From Hyphomicrobiales bacterium (GTDB lineage: Bacteria > Pseudomonadota > Alphaproteobacteria > Rhizobiales > Beijerinckiaceae), in the NCBI GenBank assembly GCA_027489275.1, contig JAIYAB010000190.1, forward strand, positions 1-49,134: a DNA stretch of 49,134 nucleotides. Reading direction: 5' to 3'. The notes under the pieces were generated by a model that had not been told where the DNA came from, searched no databases, and saw only the letters and a list, made by a program, of their open reading frames with translations. Made by a program: the position numbers and the translations under genes. Positions 18,039 through 26,798 of the stretch are shown piece by piece; the stretch's first letter is position 1, and the number at the start of each line of letters is the position of its first letter.

Positions 18039-18941
18039 ATGGGAACGCCAGTGAGCGGTCAAGTTTCGCAACCGTCCCGGGAGCGTCCGGTCAAATCCGC
18101 GGACCGTGTTTTCGACCTGATGGAAACGATCGGCGAAGCCCGCGAAGGAATGACCTTTCCCGACATTCAAAGGGCGCTCGGAATCCCGAAGAGCAGCCTG
18201 TTCGCGCTGCTCGAATCGGCGGAAGCCCGCGGTTATCTGGAGCTCGACGCCCAGACCCGCCGCTGGCGGCTGGGAATGCGGGTCTGGGAAGCCGGGCAGG
18301 CCTACGCGCGCCAGCACGAACTCCTGCGTCACGCCGAGGCGGTGATGCGCGACGTCGTCGCCGCCATCAACGAGACGATCCAGCTCGCGCGTCTCGACGG
18401 GAACGAGAACGTCTACATCGCCAAGGTCGACAGCACGCACCCGCTTCGTCTGCAGTCTGACGTCGGCGGCCGGTTGCTGGCCCACGCAACGGGGCTCGGC
18501 AAGGTGCTGCTGGCCGAGTTGCCGGACCCCGAGGTCAAGGCGCGCTTTGCGACGACCGGGCTTCCGCGCATGACCGAAAACACGGTGACGAGCTTCAGGG
18601 CGCTGCTCCGGGAACTCGCCGCCACGCGCGACCGCGGTTTCGGCATCGACAATGCGGAGTATACGCACGGCGTCTTCTGCCTGGCCGCGCCGCTGCGCAC
18701 GGGTCCGGGAGCTGCGCAACTCGCGCTCAGCATCACCGTCCCCACGCTGCGCGCATCGGTCGAGGGGTTGGCGGCGGCCCTGAGCGCGCTCGCCCGCGCC
18801 TGCATCGATATCGGGATGCGATCCGGCGGTCCGGCGGCGGATCCCCGGATTGCCCGTCTCGTCGATCTCGATGCGGCGCGTGCGGCGATCGAGGCACTGC
18901 ACCATTGCGGCCGCTACAGGCTCCCGTTCGCGCCGGCCTGA
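18039..18941 (+). CDS. IclR-family transcriptional regulator
   Basis: VKSADRVFDLMETIGEAREGMTFPDIQRALGIPKSSLFALLESAEARGYLELD HTH plus IclR effector domain (LLAHATGLGKVLLAEL). Confidence 0.93.
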   Translation: MGTPVSGQVSQPSRERPVKSADRVFDLMETIGEAREGMTFPDIQRALGIPKSSLFALLESAEARGYLELDAQTRRWRLGMRVWEAGQAYARQHELLRHAEAVMRDVVAAINETIQLARLDGNENVYIAKVDSTHPLRLQSDVGGRLLAHATGLGKVLLAELPDPEVKARFATTGLPRMTENTVTSFRALLRELAATRDRGFGIDNAEYTHGVFCLAAPLRTGPGAAQLALSITVPTLRASVEGLAAALSALARACIDIGMRSGGPAADPRIARLVDLDAARAAIEALHHCGRYRLPFAPA

Positions 18942-19282
18942 GCGACCAGCCGGAACTGCCGCGAGAGAACGTCGCGGAACGGCCGGTCGCCGTCCATCTC
19001 CAGCACGTCGGCCATGTGGGCGCGCCAGCGCGCCATCACCGCCTCGCCCTCCGGTCGGGCGGCCTGTCCGCGTCGCCTGATCTGGTGCGCGAAGAGCATC
19101 CGGGACGGTGCGTGCAGCCAGATCTCGTAATGGAGGATGCCCGACGCGAGCAGGGCCTCTGCCATCTCCGGCCAGATGTCGTCGTGGCGGCGCAGGTACT
19201 CGTCTTCCTTGCCTTCGCGGACCCGCAGGACGAAGCCGGTGGTCTCGAGGGTCGGATCGTCGACGTCGATCATGTACGTCAT
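18914..19282 (-). CDS. rhaM: L-rhamnose mutarotase-like protein (RhaM/FucM family)
   Basis: FVLRVREGKEDEYLRRHDDIWPEMAEALLASGILHYEIWLHAPSRMLFAHQI; characteristic Y..RH..IWPE and YEIW motifs. Confidence 0.85.
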   Translation of the reverse strand: MTYMIDVDDPTLETTGFVLRVREGKEDEYLRRHDDIWPEMAEALLASGILHYEIWLHAPSRMLFAHQIRRRGQAARPEGEAVMARWRAHMADVLEMDGDRPFRDVLSRQFRLVAQAGANGSL

Positions 19283-20361
19283 CGCGGCGCCTCCGCGCGT
19301 GCGATCCGCTGCGGCGCGCCGCCGGCCCCGGCCGACGCCAGCAGGGCGGCGATGACGCCGACGCTCGTGGCTCCCGTCTCGCCCGGCGAGCGGTTGAGCG
19401 AAGGATCGCCTCCCAGGGCCAGGTCGACCAGCGCGTCGACGGGCCCGCGGCCATGGTAGATCCATTCGCCCTCGGCGACGTCGAGGCGGCGCACCGTCCC
19501 GTCGTCGCGGCGGATCTCGCACCAGTCGCGGTCGAACTCGGCGGTGAGCATGCCGTCCCGTCCCGCGAGGAACAGGCGCATCAGTCCGCGGTTTCCCTGC
19601 GGCATCGCTGCCGCTCCGGAAATGCTGCCGACCGCGCCGCCGCGGAAGGTCACGCTTCCCGACACGGCGAGGTCGACCACCTCCCTGCGGAACGCATGGG
19701 CGGAGATTTCCTCCGGCACCAGGCCGGTCAGCCACAGCAGCAGCGGGATGGCGTGCGACATCTGCCCCCAGGCGAAGCCGCCACCCTTCGAGGGGTCCTG
19801 CCAGGTGGACTTGTCGGGGCGGAAGAACGTGGTCTGCCAGCTGTTCAGCCCGCGATCGCCGGGGAACACGTCGCGCGGGGCGGAAATGAAACTGACCATC
19901 GCGTGTTCGATGGGACCGATTTCGCCGTCGTGGATGGCGGCCCTCAGCGCGGGCAGGTGCGGCAGGTACTGGTAGCCGTTGACGAGCAGCAACTGCACGC
20001 CGCGGGCACGAGCCCGATCGACGAGATCCCACGCCTGAGCCGGGTCGAGGGTCATCGGCTTTTCGCACAGCACGTGGGCGCCGGCCGCAATCGCTGCGCA
20101 GGCATGCTCGTAGTGAAGGTGATGCGGCGACGAGACGACCACCACGTCGGGTCGTCGCGCCAGCACCTCGCGGTAGTCCTGCGAGGCGAAGGCGAACCCG
20201 AAATGGTCCTTGACCCGCGCCAGTTCTTCCGCGCCCAGCCGTGAGACCCCGTCCAGCGTCACCTGCGGCCGGGCGGCAAGCGTCGGAATATGGTTCTGTG
20301 CGCCGTACCAGCCGGCGCCGATCACGGCGGCGCGGACCGTTGGGCCGATCGTTCGGGTCAT
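19279..20361 (-). CDS. Gfo/Idh/MocA family oxidoreductase
   Basis: VRAAVIGAGWYGAQNHIPTLAARPQV; VVVVSSPHHLHYEHACAAIAAGAHVLCEKPMTLD (EKP motif). Confidence 0.93.
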   Translation of the reverse strand: MTRTIGPTVRAAVIGAGWYGAQNHIPTLAARPQVTLDGVSRLGAEELARVKDHFGFAFASQDYREVLARRPDVVVVSSPHHLHYEHACAAIAAGAHVLCEKPMTLDPAQAWDLVDRARARGVQLLLVNGYQYLPHLPALRAAIHDGEIGPIEHAMVSFISAPRDVFPGDRGLNSWQTTFFRPDKSTWQDPSKGGGFAWGQMSHAIPLLLWLTGLVPEEISAHAFRREVVDLAVSGSVTFRGGAVGSISGAAAMPQGNRGLMRLFLAGRDGMLTAEFDRDWCEIRRDDGTVRRLDVAEGEWIYHGRGPVDALVDLALGGDPSLNRSPGETGATSVGVIAALLASAGAGGAPQRIARAEAPR

Positions 20362-20378
20362 GCGATGATCTCTCCTCT

Positions 20379-21845
20379 TCAGGTTCCGGCAATGCGTGGC
20401 GGCGCGAACTCCGGCGATTCCTCCGGCGAGTACCGCGGCACGAAATCCGGCTCGATCGATTTGGCTGCGAAGCGGGAGAGGGACGTGGCGAGCGCCGTCC
20501 GGGTCGCTTCGTGGTCGGGGTCCGACGCGAGGTTGCGGCGCTCCGATGGATCGGCCCGCCAGTCGGTCAGGAACACGTCTTCCTCGCCCGGCGGGACCGG
20601 CCCGCCGTCCATCCGCAGGTTCATGTCGAGCCGCCAGCGATCCGTGCGGACACAGCCGCGCCGCGGCCAGCCCGCCCTCGTTCGCCAGATGCCCTTGTTG
20701 GCTGCGACCGAGGCGCGCGCTCCCGGCGTTCCATTGCCGACACTGGCGTAGATCGCCTCGGGCGGCGGATCTGCGAACAGCGCCCGGCCACGAAAGCCAT
20801 CGGAGGGAGCCACGCCGGCGAGATGGCAGAGGGTGCGGGCGAGATCGAGGCTTTGCGCGAGGTCCTCGCGCACGGCGTCTTTCGGCAGCGTCCCGGGCCA
20901 GGAGACGATGCGGGGGACGCGGTGCGACTGGGGCGCAAAGACGATCTTGCTCAGCAGGCCGTTCTCCCCGAGGGACGCGCCGTGATCGGAGTCGAAGACG
21001 ACGATCGTCTGCTCACGCAGTCCCGCCACCTCGAGCTTGGCCAGCAGCAGACCGACCTGCGCATCGAGCCAGGCGACGAGGGCGTGATAATCCGCTTGCG
21101 CGCGCTGCATCTGCGCGTGCGTCAGCCTGCGCCCCCCGACCATCTCCGCAAAGGCGTCGTCGAAGGCGCTTTGCTGCGCCGGCGGAATGTCGTGGCCGGG
21201 GAAGTCGTCGGGGCGAAACAACTGCCGAAAGCGAGCCGGCGGCAGGACGGGCGTATGCGGCTGGAGATACGACACGCGCAGCAGGAACGGCGTGTCGTCG
21301 ATCCGGTCCAGCCAGTCGAGCGCATTGATCGTCACGGCTTCCGGCGGGAAGAACTCGCGATCCGGGAACACGCCGCCGACCGGAGACGGAATGCCGTCCG
21401 GCACGATGGGGGCCCGGCTTGCCGGGTCCCTGTCGAGGCCGAAGACGTGCATGCTGGCGCCCTCGTGGTTCTCCTCCTGCCACGGCGCGTATCCCTTCGG
21501 CACGTGGCTCTTGCCGATCGTCGCCGTGCGCCAGCCATGGCGTGCGAACACCTCCGGAAACGTGTCGAGACGCACCGGGAGCGGGAAGGACGCCCACGCC
21601 CCTTCGTTGGAGTGGACGCCGTTCTCCTGCGGGTGGGTCGCCGTCAGGATCGAGGTTCGCGAGGGGACGCAGACGGTCGAGTTGCAGAAGTGGTTCCGGA
21701 AATACGTGCCGGACGCCGCCAGTCGATCGATGTTCGGCGTAATGACCGGCCCCAGGCCCCCGCCATGGCAGCCGAGCGCGTCGGCGCGCAGTTCGTCGGC
21801 GAAGATCCACAGGACGTTCGGCCGAGCGAGGCTGCGGGACGACAT
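20379..21845 (-). CDS. Sulfatase (Cys-type, formylglycine-dependent)
   Basis: MSSRSLARPNVLWIFADELRADALGCHGG...NSTVCVPSRTSILTATHP; C-x-P-S-R maturation motif; DSDHGASLGENGL. No signal peptide evident. Confidence 0.93.
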   Translation of the reverse strand: MSSRSLARPNVLWIFADELRADALGCHGGGLGPVITPNIDRLAASGTYFRNHFCNSTVCVPSRTSILTATHPQENGVHSNEGAWASFPLPVRLDTFPEVFARHGWRTATIGKSHVPKGYAPWQEENHEGASMHVFGLDRDPASRAPIVPDGIPSPVGGVFPDREFFPPEAVTINALDWLDRIDDTPFLLRVSYLQPHTPVLPPARFRQLFRPDDFPGHDIPPAQQSAFDDAFAEMVGGRRLTHAQMQRAQADYHALVAWLDAQVGLLLAKLEVAGLREQTIVVFDSDHGASLGENGLLSKIVFAPQSHRVPRIVSWPGTLPKDAVREDLAQSLDLARTLCHLAGVAPSDGFRGRALFADPPPEAIYASVGNGTPGARASVAANKGIWRTRAGWPRRGCVRTDRWRLDMNLRMDGGPVPPGEEDVFLTDWRADPSERRNLASDPDHEATRTALATSLSRFAAKSIEPDFVPRYSPEESPEFAPPRIAGT

Positions 21846-21862
21846 GGATCCTCGCGAAAGGT

Positions 21863-21887
21863 GGTTCATGGATGTGAACTGAAGTTC
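21863..21887. promoter_or_regulatory. Candidate IclR operator site 2
   Basis: GGTTCATGGATGTGAACTGAAGTTC matches site 1 (18005) at GGTTCAnnnnTGTGAACTnAAGTTC, just upstream of the sulfatase start. Confidence 0.6.
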
Positions 21888-21994
21888 CGGACCTGCAGTC
21901 GCGAAACTAGACCGTCCTTGCGGCCCTGTCACGGCGGCGCAGACAATCCCGGCGCTCTCTCTCGTTCGGCGCGAAAGGCGATTTCCCCGTGCGC

Positions 21995-23677
21995 CTACCG
22001 GACGATCATGACGGTCGACAGGACCGCAACGAGTCCGAGAATGGCGACGCCGGCCACCTGCCACCGCCCGAGCGCGCGGTCGACGGTCGCAGCGAGGTCG
22101 GACGCGCGCGATGCCGCAGGCGCAAGACGTGACGCGAGCGCGAACAGATCCCCGGCCGGAACCTCGGGGATGCGATCGCGCAGCCGCACGAGCAGCGCTG
22201 CAAGGGCGCCTCCGAGCGCGATGGGCCACAAGGCGCCAAGGAAAGCGCCGGTCGACAGGACCACCGACGGCAGATTGCCGGTCACGGCCTGGAAAAGGAT
22301 GGCTGGCAGCGCCATCGCAATGACGCTCAACGCCACGCACGGACCCACGAGACCCGCGCTTGTCCCCGCCTTCGGTTCGTCGCGCAGCAGCAACAGCACC
22401 ACGTGCAGCATCAGGGCCATCGTCCCGGCCGCGGACAATGTCAGCAGGAACACGGCGGCGTCGCTCGTCGGCACGACCTTGATCGCGTATTTCGCGAAGG
22501 CTCCGCCGGTGAGCGGCAAGCCGGCGAGACCGAGGCCGAGCATCGCCATCGCCGCCACGCCGACGCGCCGGCCGCTGCGCCCTCCCGCGCTCGCGAGCCC
22601 CACTGCCAGGAACATCGAGCCCTTCAGGAGCATGTGGTTCAGCGCATAGAACGCTGCGAGCAGCAGCGCGGCGCGGTCTCCGGTTTCGAGCCCCGCGCCG
22701 AGAACGACGCCGACGACCCCCATCTGGCTGACGGTCGAGTAGGCGAGGGCGCGCTTCGGATGCCGCTGCGTGAGCCCGATCGCAACGCCATAGTAGGCGG
22801 TCACCATGCCGGCGGCGACGAGCGCCGCACCCCACCCCGGCACGGGAAGGCCCTCCGGAAGAAAGCGCACGAGGCCGATCACGCCAGCCTTCACCACGAT
22901 GCCCGACAGCGCAGCCGAACCGGGCGCCGGCGCCACGGAGTGGGCCAGCGGCATCCAGATATGCAGGGGAAACAGCCCCATCTTCAGCGTGAAGCCGAGC
23001 AACAGAAGCGGCAGGATCGCCCCGCGCCAGGGCGACGTCGGAAAGGCGGCAACCGCGTCGCGGATGAGGGGATTCGCCTGGTCGGTGCCGGCCGCCAGCA
23101 TCACGAATGCCGCGATCAGGAACGCTTCCCCCAGCACGGTCAGGGAGAGGTACAGCGACCCGGCCCGTCGCGCCGCGGCTGAATCGTCGTGGGCCACCAG
23201 CCCGAACGCCGAGAAGCTCACGAGCGCGTAGGCGAGATAGAAGCTCGCGAGGTCGGCGACGAGGAAGACGGCGAATGAACCGGCCATGGTGAAAAGCCAC
23301 CAGACCAGGAACCTGTTGCACGACGGATCGGCGCGGAGAAAGGCGATCGCGAAGCGTCCGGCCGCCAGCCACAGGATGGCCGCTCCCCCCAGCAACAGTC
23401 CCCCCGCCTCGTCGAGCGCAAGGGAGAGGCGGAAGGGCGGCGACAGGACCACCAGCGCCGTCCCCTCGCGAACGAGGAGGGCGGCGAGCAGCGCGGGCAT
23501 CGGCGCGAGCAGCAGGAGCCAGGACGCATGCCGGCGAAGCCCCTTCGAGACCAGGGCTACGGCGACGATGAGGGGCACGGCGACGCTTGCCACGAGCAGC
23601 ACATCCGCGGCCGCCGCGTCCGTCGCGCCGGGAACGCCCCACCGGATCCGGCTCATGAGGCCTTCAAGTCCCGTCAA
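21995..23677 (-). CDS. Proton-translocating antiporter-like membrane subunit (NuoL/M/N-MrpA/D superfamily)
   Basis: About 14 TM; LKMGLFPLHIWMPLAHSVAPAPGSAALSGIVVKAGVIGLVRF (conserved TM7/8 region). Confidence 0.88.
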   Translation of the reverse strand: MTGLEGLMSRIRWGVPGATDAAAADVLLVASVAVPLIVAVALVSKGLRRHASWLLLLAPMPALLAALLVREGTALVVLSPPFRLSLALDEAGGLLLGGAAILWLAAGRFAIAFLRADPSCNRFLVWWLFTMAGSFAVFLVADLASFYLAYALVSFSAFGLVAHDDSAAARRAGSLYLSLTVLGEAFLIAAFVMLAAGTDQANPLIRDAVAAFPTSPWRGAILPLLLLGFTLKMGLFPLHIWMPLAHSVAPAPGSAALSGIVVKAGVIGLVRFLPEGLPVPGWGAALVAAGMVTAYYGVAIGLTQRHPKRALAYSTVSQMGVVGVVLGAGLETGDRAALLLAAFYALNHMLLKGSMFLAVGLASAGGRSGRRVGVAAMAMLGLGLAGLPLTGGAFAKYAIKVVPTSDAAVFLLTLSAAGTMALMLHVVLLLLRDEPKAGTSAGLVGPCVALSVIAMALPAILFQAVTGNLPSVVLSTGAFLGALWPIALGGALAALLVRLRDRIPEVPAGDLFALASRLAPAASRASDLAATVDRALGRWQVAGVAILGLVAVLSTVMIVR

Positions 23678-23695
23678 GGTCGTGCTCCCTGCCGT

Positions 23696-25216
23696 TCATG
23701 GCCGTCCCACGAGCAGGAAACCCATCGGCTCGAGCGGAATGAAGCCGAGAACGATCGCTGCAACCGCGAGAACGAGGGCCATGGCCTGTCGCCGGAGCGA
23801 TATCTGGACGAAGGTCGCCGATGCCTCCGGCCGCTGAAGGGCGCACACCACCACCCGCAGGACGTATCCGCCTGCCAGAAGCCCGCCCGCCAGGACGACG
23901 ACGGCGATCCATGGAACGCCCTGCTGGATCGCCGCGGTCAGCAGCATCACCTTCGCCACGAAACCGCCAGACGGCGGCAATCCCATCAGCGACAGCCCGC
24001 CGATCGCAAAGGCGGCGACGCTGAGCGGCGCCGCCTGCGCCGCCCCGCCCAGAGCGCGGATCCGGTCATGGCCGAGCGCCTCGGCGATCACGCCCGCCGC
24101 CATGAACATCGCCGCCTTCGCGAAGGCGTGGGAGACGATGTGAAGAAAGCCGCCGGTCCAGGCCAGGGCTTCCGGTATCGTCAGCGGCCCTGAAGACTTC
24201 ACGAGCGGCAGCATCAGGAACACGTAGCCGAGCTGGGCTGCGGTCGAATAGGCGATGAGAAGCTTCAGACGCGTCTGCCCCAGCGCCCGCAGCCCGCAGA
24301 AGAGGATCGCGCCTGTCCCGAGTATGGCCAGGACCGGGGCCGCCCGTTCGGCGAGATCGGCGGGGGCCAGCCCCAGCCAGATGCGCAGGAGCAGAAAGAT
24401 CGGAGCCTTGATGACGAGCGACGACAATAGCGCGCTCGCGGCCGGCGGCGCGCCGGCATGGGCCGGCGGCAGCCACAGATAGAGTGGGAAGAGCGCAGCC
24501 TTCGCCGCGAGGCCGGCGGACATCAGGGCAAGCGCGATACCCGTCATCGCGGAGTCCGCGGCCAGTCTTTGCCCGGCCAGTCCGATGTCGAGCGTGCCCG
24601 TTTCGGCATAGATCAGCACGGCGCCCAGCAGGTACAGCAGCGACCCGAGCAGCGCGAACAGCAGGTACGTCAGCGCCGCTTCGAGTTGCGCCGCCTTCCC
24701 CTCGAGGCAGACCAGCGGTACGGCGGCGAAGGTCAGCAGCTCCAGCGCCACGTACAGCGTGAAGAGATCCTGCGCGAGGAAGGCGAGGTTCAGTCCGCTG
24801 GCCACGCAAAGCGACAGCATCCAGTACGTGGGCGGAAAGGAAGTCTTGCGATCGCGACCCGTGGTCGCGAACAGGCCGATCCCGCAGAACACCGCGGCGG
24901 ACATGACCAGCAAGACCGACGAGACGCCGTCGGCCCGCAACGCAATCCCCAGGGGAGGCCGCCATCCTCCCAGATGGTAGATCGCCGGCGTTCCCGACCA
25001 CCAGACCTGAAGCGCGATGATGGTCGCCACTGCCAGTCCGAGGCCGGCCAGCGTCATCGCCGCCCATTCGCCGACGCGCGGACCCGCCAGCAGGAGCGGA
25101 ACGAGTCCCGCCAGCGGCAGAATGATCACGAGCGCAAGCAACGGGCCCGGCGGCAGGCCTGCCAGGAGCAGGTGGCCGCTGCCGTCCGCTAGGAACGAGG
25201 CGTGATCCTGCGTCAC
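23696..25216 (-). CDS. mrpD: Mrp-type antiporter subunit D-like
   Basis: LFTLYVALELLTFAAVPLV (TM5 Glu) and KAALFPLYLWLPPAHAGAPPAASALLSSLVIKAPIFLLLRI. Confidence 0.88.
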   Translation of the reverse strand: MTQDHASFLADGSGHLLLAGLPPGPLLALVIILPLAGLVPLLLAGPRVGEWAAMTLAGLGLAVATIIALQVWWSGTPAIYHLGGWRPPLGIALRADGVSSVLLVMSAAVFCGIGLFATTGRDRKTSFPPTYWMLSLCVASGLNLAFLAQDLFTLYVALELLTFAAVPLVCLEGKAAQLEAALTYLLFALLGSLLYLLGAVLIYAETGTLDIGLAGQRLAADSAMTGIALALMSAGLAAKAALFPLYLWLPPAHAGAPPAASALLSSLVIKAPIFLLLRIWLGLAPADLAERAAPVLAILGTGAILFCGLRALGQTRLKLLIAYSTAAQLGYVFLMLPLVKSSGPLTIPEALAWTGGFLHIVSHAFAKAAMFMAAGVIAEALGHDRIRALGGAAQAAPLSVAAFAIGGLSLMGLPPSGGFVAKVMLLTAAIQQGVPWIAVVVLAGGLLAGGYVLRVVVCALQRPEASATFVQISLRRQAMALVLAVAAIVLGFIPLEPMGFLLVGRP

Positions 25217-25536
25217 CCCTCGTCCTTTGCGCTGCGAGCGTCGGCGTGCTCTTCGTCCCGCGCGGCGGCAAGCCGGACCACGATCGCCGTGGCCAGCGCC
25301 GTTGCCGAGAACGCGACGACGATGCCGGTGATGACGAGCGCCTGCGGAACGGGATCGGCGGCAAACCCCGCGCCTGCCCCGCGGCGCGCCGCGAAGCCGA
25401 ACACGATGAAGATGCCGCCGCCCAGCACGTTGAAGGCCAGGATGCGGTGCAGGGCATTCTCGCGCATGATCACGCCATAGAGGCCGAGGCCGACCAGGCC
25501 GGCTCCGGCCAGTGCGAGGATGATGGATCCCGTCAC
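25213..25536 (-). CDS. mrpC: Mrp-type antiporter subunit C (NuoK-like)
   Basis: GTG start at 25536: VTGSIILALAGAGLVGLGLYGVIMRENALHRILAFNVLGGGIFIVFG...DPVPQALVITGIVVAFSATALA. Confidence 0.88.
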   Translation of the reverse strand: MTGSIILALAGAGLVGLGLYGVIMRENALHRILAFNVLGGGIFIVFGFAARRGAGAGFAADPVPQALVITGIVVAFSATALATAIVVRLAAARDEEHADARSAKDEG

Positions 25537-26456
25537 GACGACGCTCTCCCGGGCGGCCCCAGCACCAGCATCACGAGCGCCAGGCCGATGGAGATCGTGG
25601 AGGCGATTTCCACGACGATGATGACCGGCTTCTCGAAGCCCGGCGGATAGCCGAGGAACGATCCGGCAAGGGGCCAGCCCGCGATCCCCACGGCAAGGAA
25701 CAGGATGGGGCCGACGAGCAGCAACGCCCGCAGCTTCACGTCGGTCGCCGCAGGCGCCTTGACGATGCCCGCCATCATCAGGAGCAGGCCCATGGCGGCC
25801 AGCACCGCGGCGCCCTGGAACTTGCCGCCCGGGACATCGGCGCCGGCCCACACCTGATAGGCCCCCACCACGAGGCCGATCGGGACGAGCGCCCGGGCCA
25901 GAAAGACGACCGGTTCCGGCGATCTGCCCGTACCCGGCGTCGCCGGCCGCCCGGCGAGACGCTCTTGCGGAACCAGGGCCCAGACGCCGATCAGCGCGAG
26001 CAGGACGACGATGGTCTCCAGCACCGTGTCGAGGGCCCGGAACACCATCAGCACGCCGGTAATCGGGTTGCCCAGTCCCGTCGCCGGCATGTTCATCGCG
26101 ACGTCGGCCGCGATCGACGAGGCCGGCTCGGGCAGGCCGAGGATGACCGCCGAAAGCCCGAGCGTCACGCACGCGCACAGCAGGCCGACAGCCGCCTTTG
26201 CGCCTGCGGTCGAGGATGAGGGCGGCGATGGCACGTGCGCTATGGCGCGCAGGATGACGATGGTGGTGAGGCCGCTGCCCACCGCGATTTCGGTGAGCGC
26301 GACGTCGACGCTCTCGAGCCTGACCCAGGCGAGCGCCAGGATCATGCCATAGGCCAGGAAGCCGCTGGCGGCCGCCCGGACATCCGACGTCGCCACCACC
26401 CTGACCGCGGCGAGAACCAGCAGGACGCCGAGCCCGGCATCGAACGCCGTCATCAT
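25533..26456 (-). CDS. MrpA C-terminal (DUF4040/MbhD-like) plus MrpB-like membrane protein
   Basis: LESVDVALTEIAVGSGLTTIVILRAI (DUF4040-like) followed by MnhB-like region (PGGKFQGAAVLAAMGLLLMMAG). Confidence 0.8.
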   Translation of the reverse strand: MMTAFDAGLGVLLVLAAVRVVATSDVRAAASGFLAYGMILALAWVRLESVDVALTEIAVGSGLTTIVILRAIAHVPSPPSSSTAGAKAAVGLLCACVTLGLSAVILGLPEPASSIAADVAMNMPATGLGNPITGVLMVFRALDTVLETIVVLLALIGVWALVPQERLAGRPATPGTGRSPEPVVFLARALVPIGLVVGAYQVWAGADVPGGKFQGAAVLAAMGLLLMMAGIVKAPAATDVKLRALLLVGPILFLAVGIAGWPLAGSFLGYPPGFEKPVIIVVEIASTISIGLALVMLVLGPPGRASS

Positions 26457-26791
26457 GCGTCGCGTCCCCCGGCCATCCCGCGCTGATCGGGCCCGCTGGA
26501 CGCCGCGTCGCGTTCCGCCAGCGCGACCTCGCCCATGAGCTGCGCCGCCGCGCCGGAACTGATCTGCACGACGATCCAGACGGCGACGATCTTGGCCGCG
26601 TCGGCGATGCTGCCCACCTGCGGCAGGAGGGCGACGACGAGGAGGCCGAGGGCGATGTTGTCGGCCTTCGTGAGCGCATGAATTCGCGTCAGGGTGTCGG
26701 GCATCCGGACGAGGCCGACGGATCCTGCGATGAAGAAGAAGACGCTTGCGAGGAGCGCCGGGACCGTGACGAGGCTGGCGAGGTCTGGCAT
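26453..26791 (-). CDS. mrpG: Mrp-type antiporter subunit G
   Basis: FFIAGSVGLVRMPDTLTRIHALTKADNIALGLLVVAL; PhaG/MnhG signature. Confidence 0.88.
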   Translation of the reverse strand: MPDLASLVTVPALLASVFFFIAGSVGLVRMPDTLTRIHALTKADNIALGLLVVALLPQVGSIADAAKIVAVWIVVQISSGAAAQLMGEVALAERDAASSGPDQRGMAGGRDA

Positions 26792-26798
26792 GTCCGCC

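Noticed and set aside
20379-23642. 1087-aa minus ORF suggesting a sulfatase fusion
   Set aside because: Sequence before MSSRSLARPNVLW is a shadow of the antiporter subunit; the sulfatase starts at 21845.
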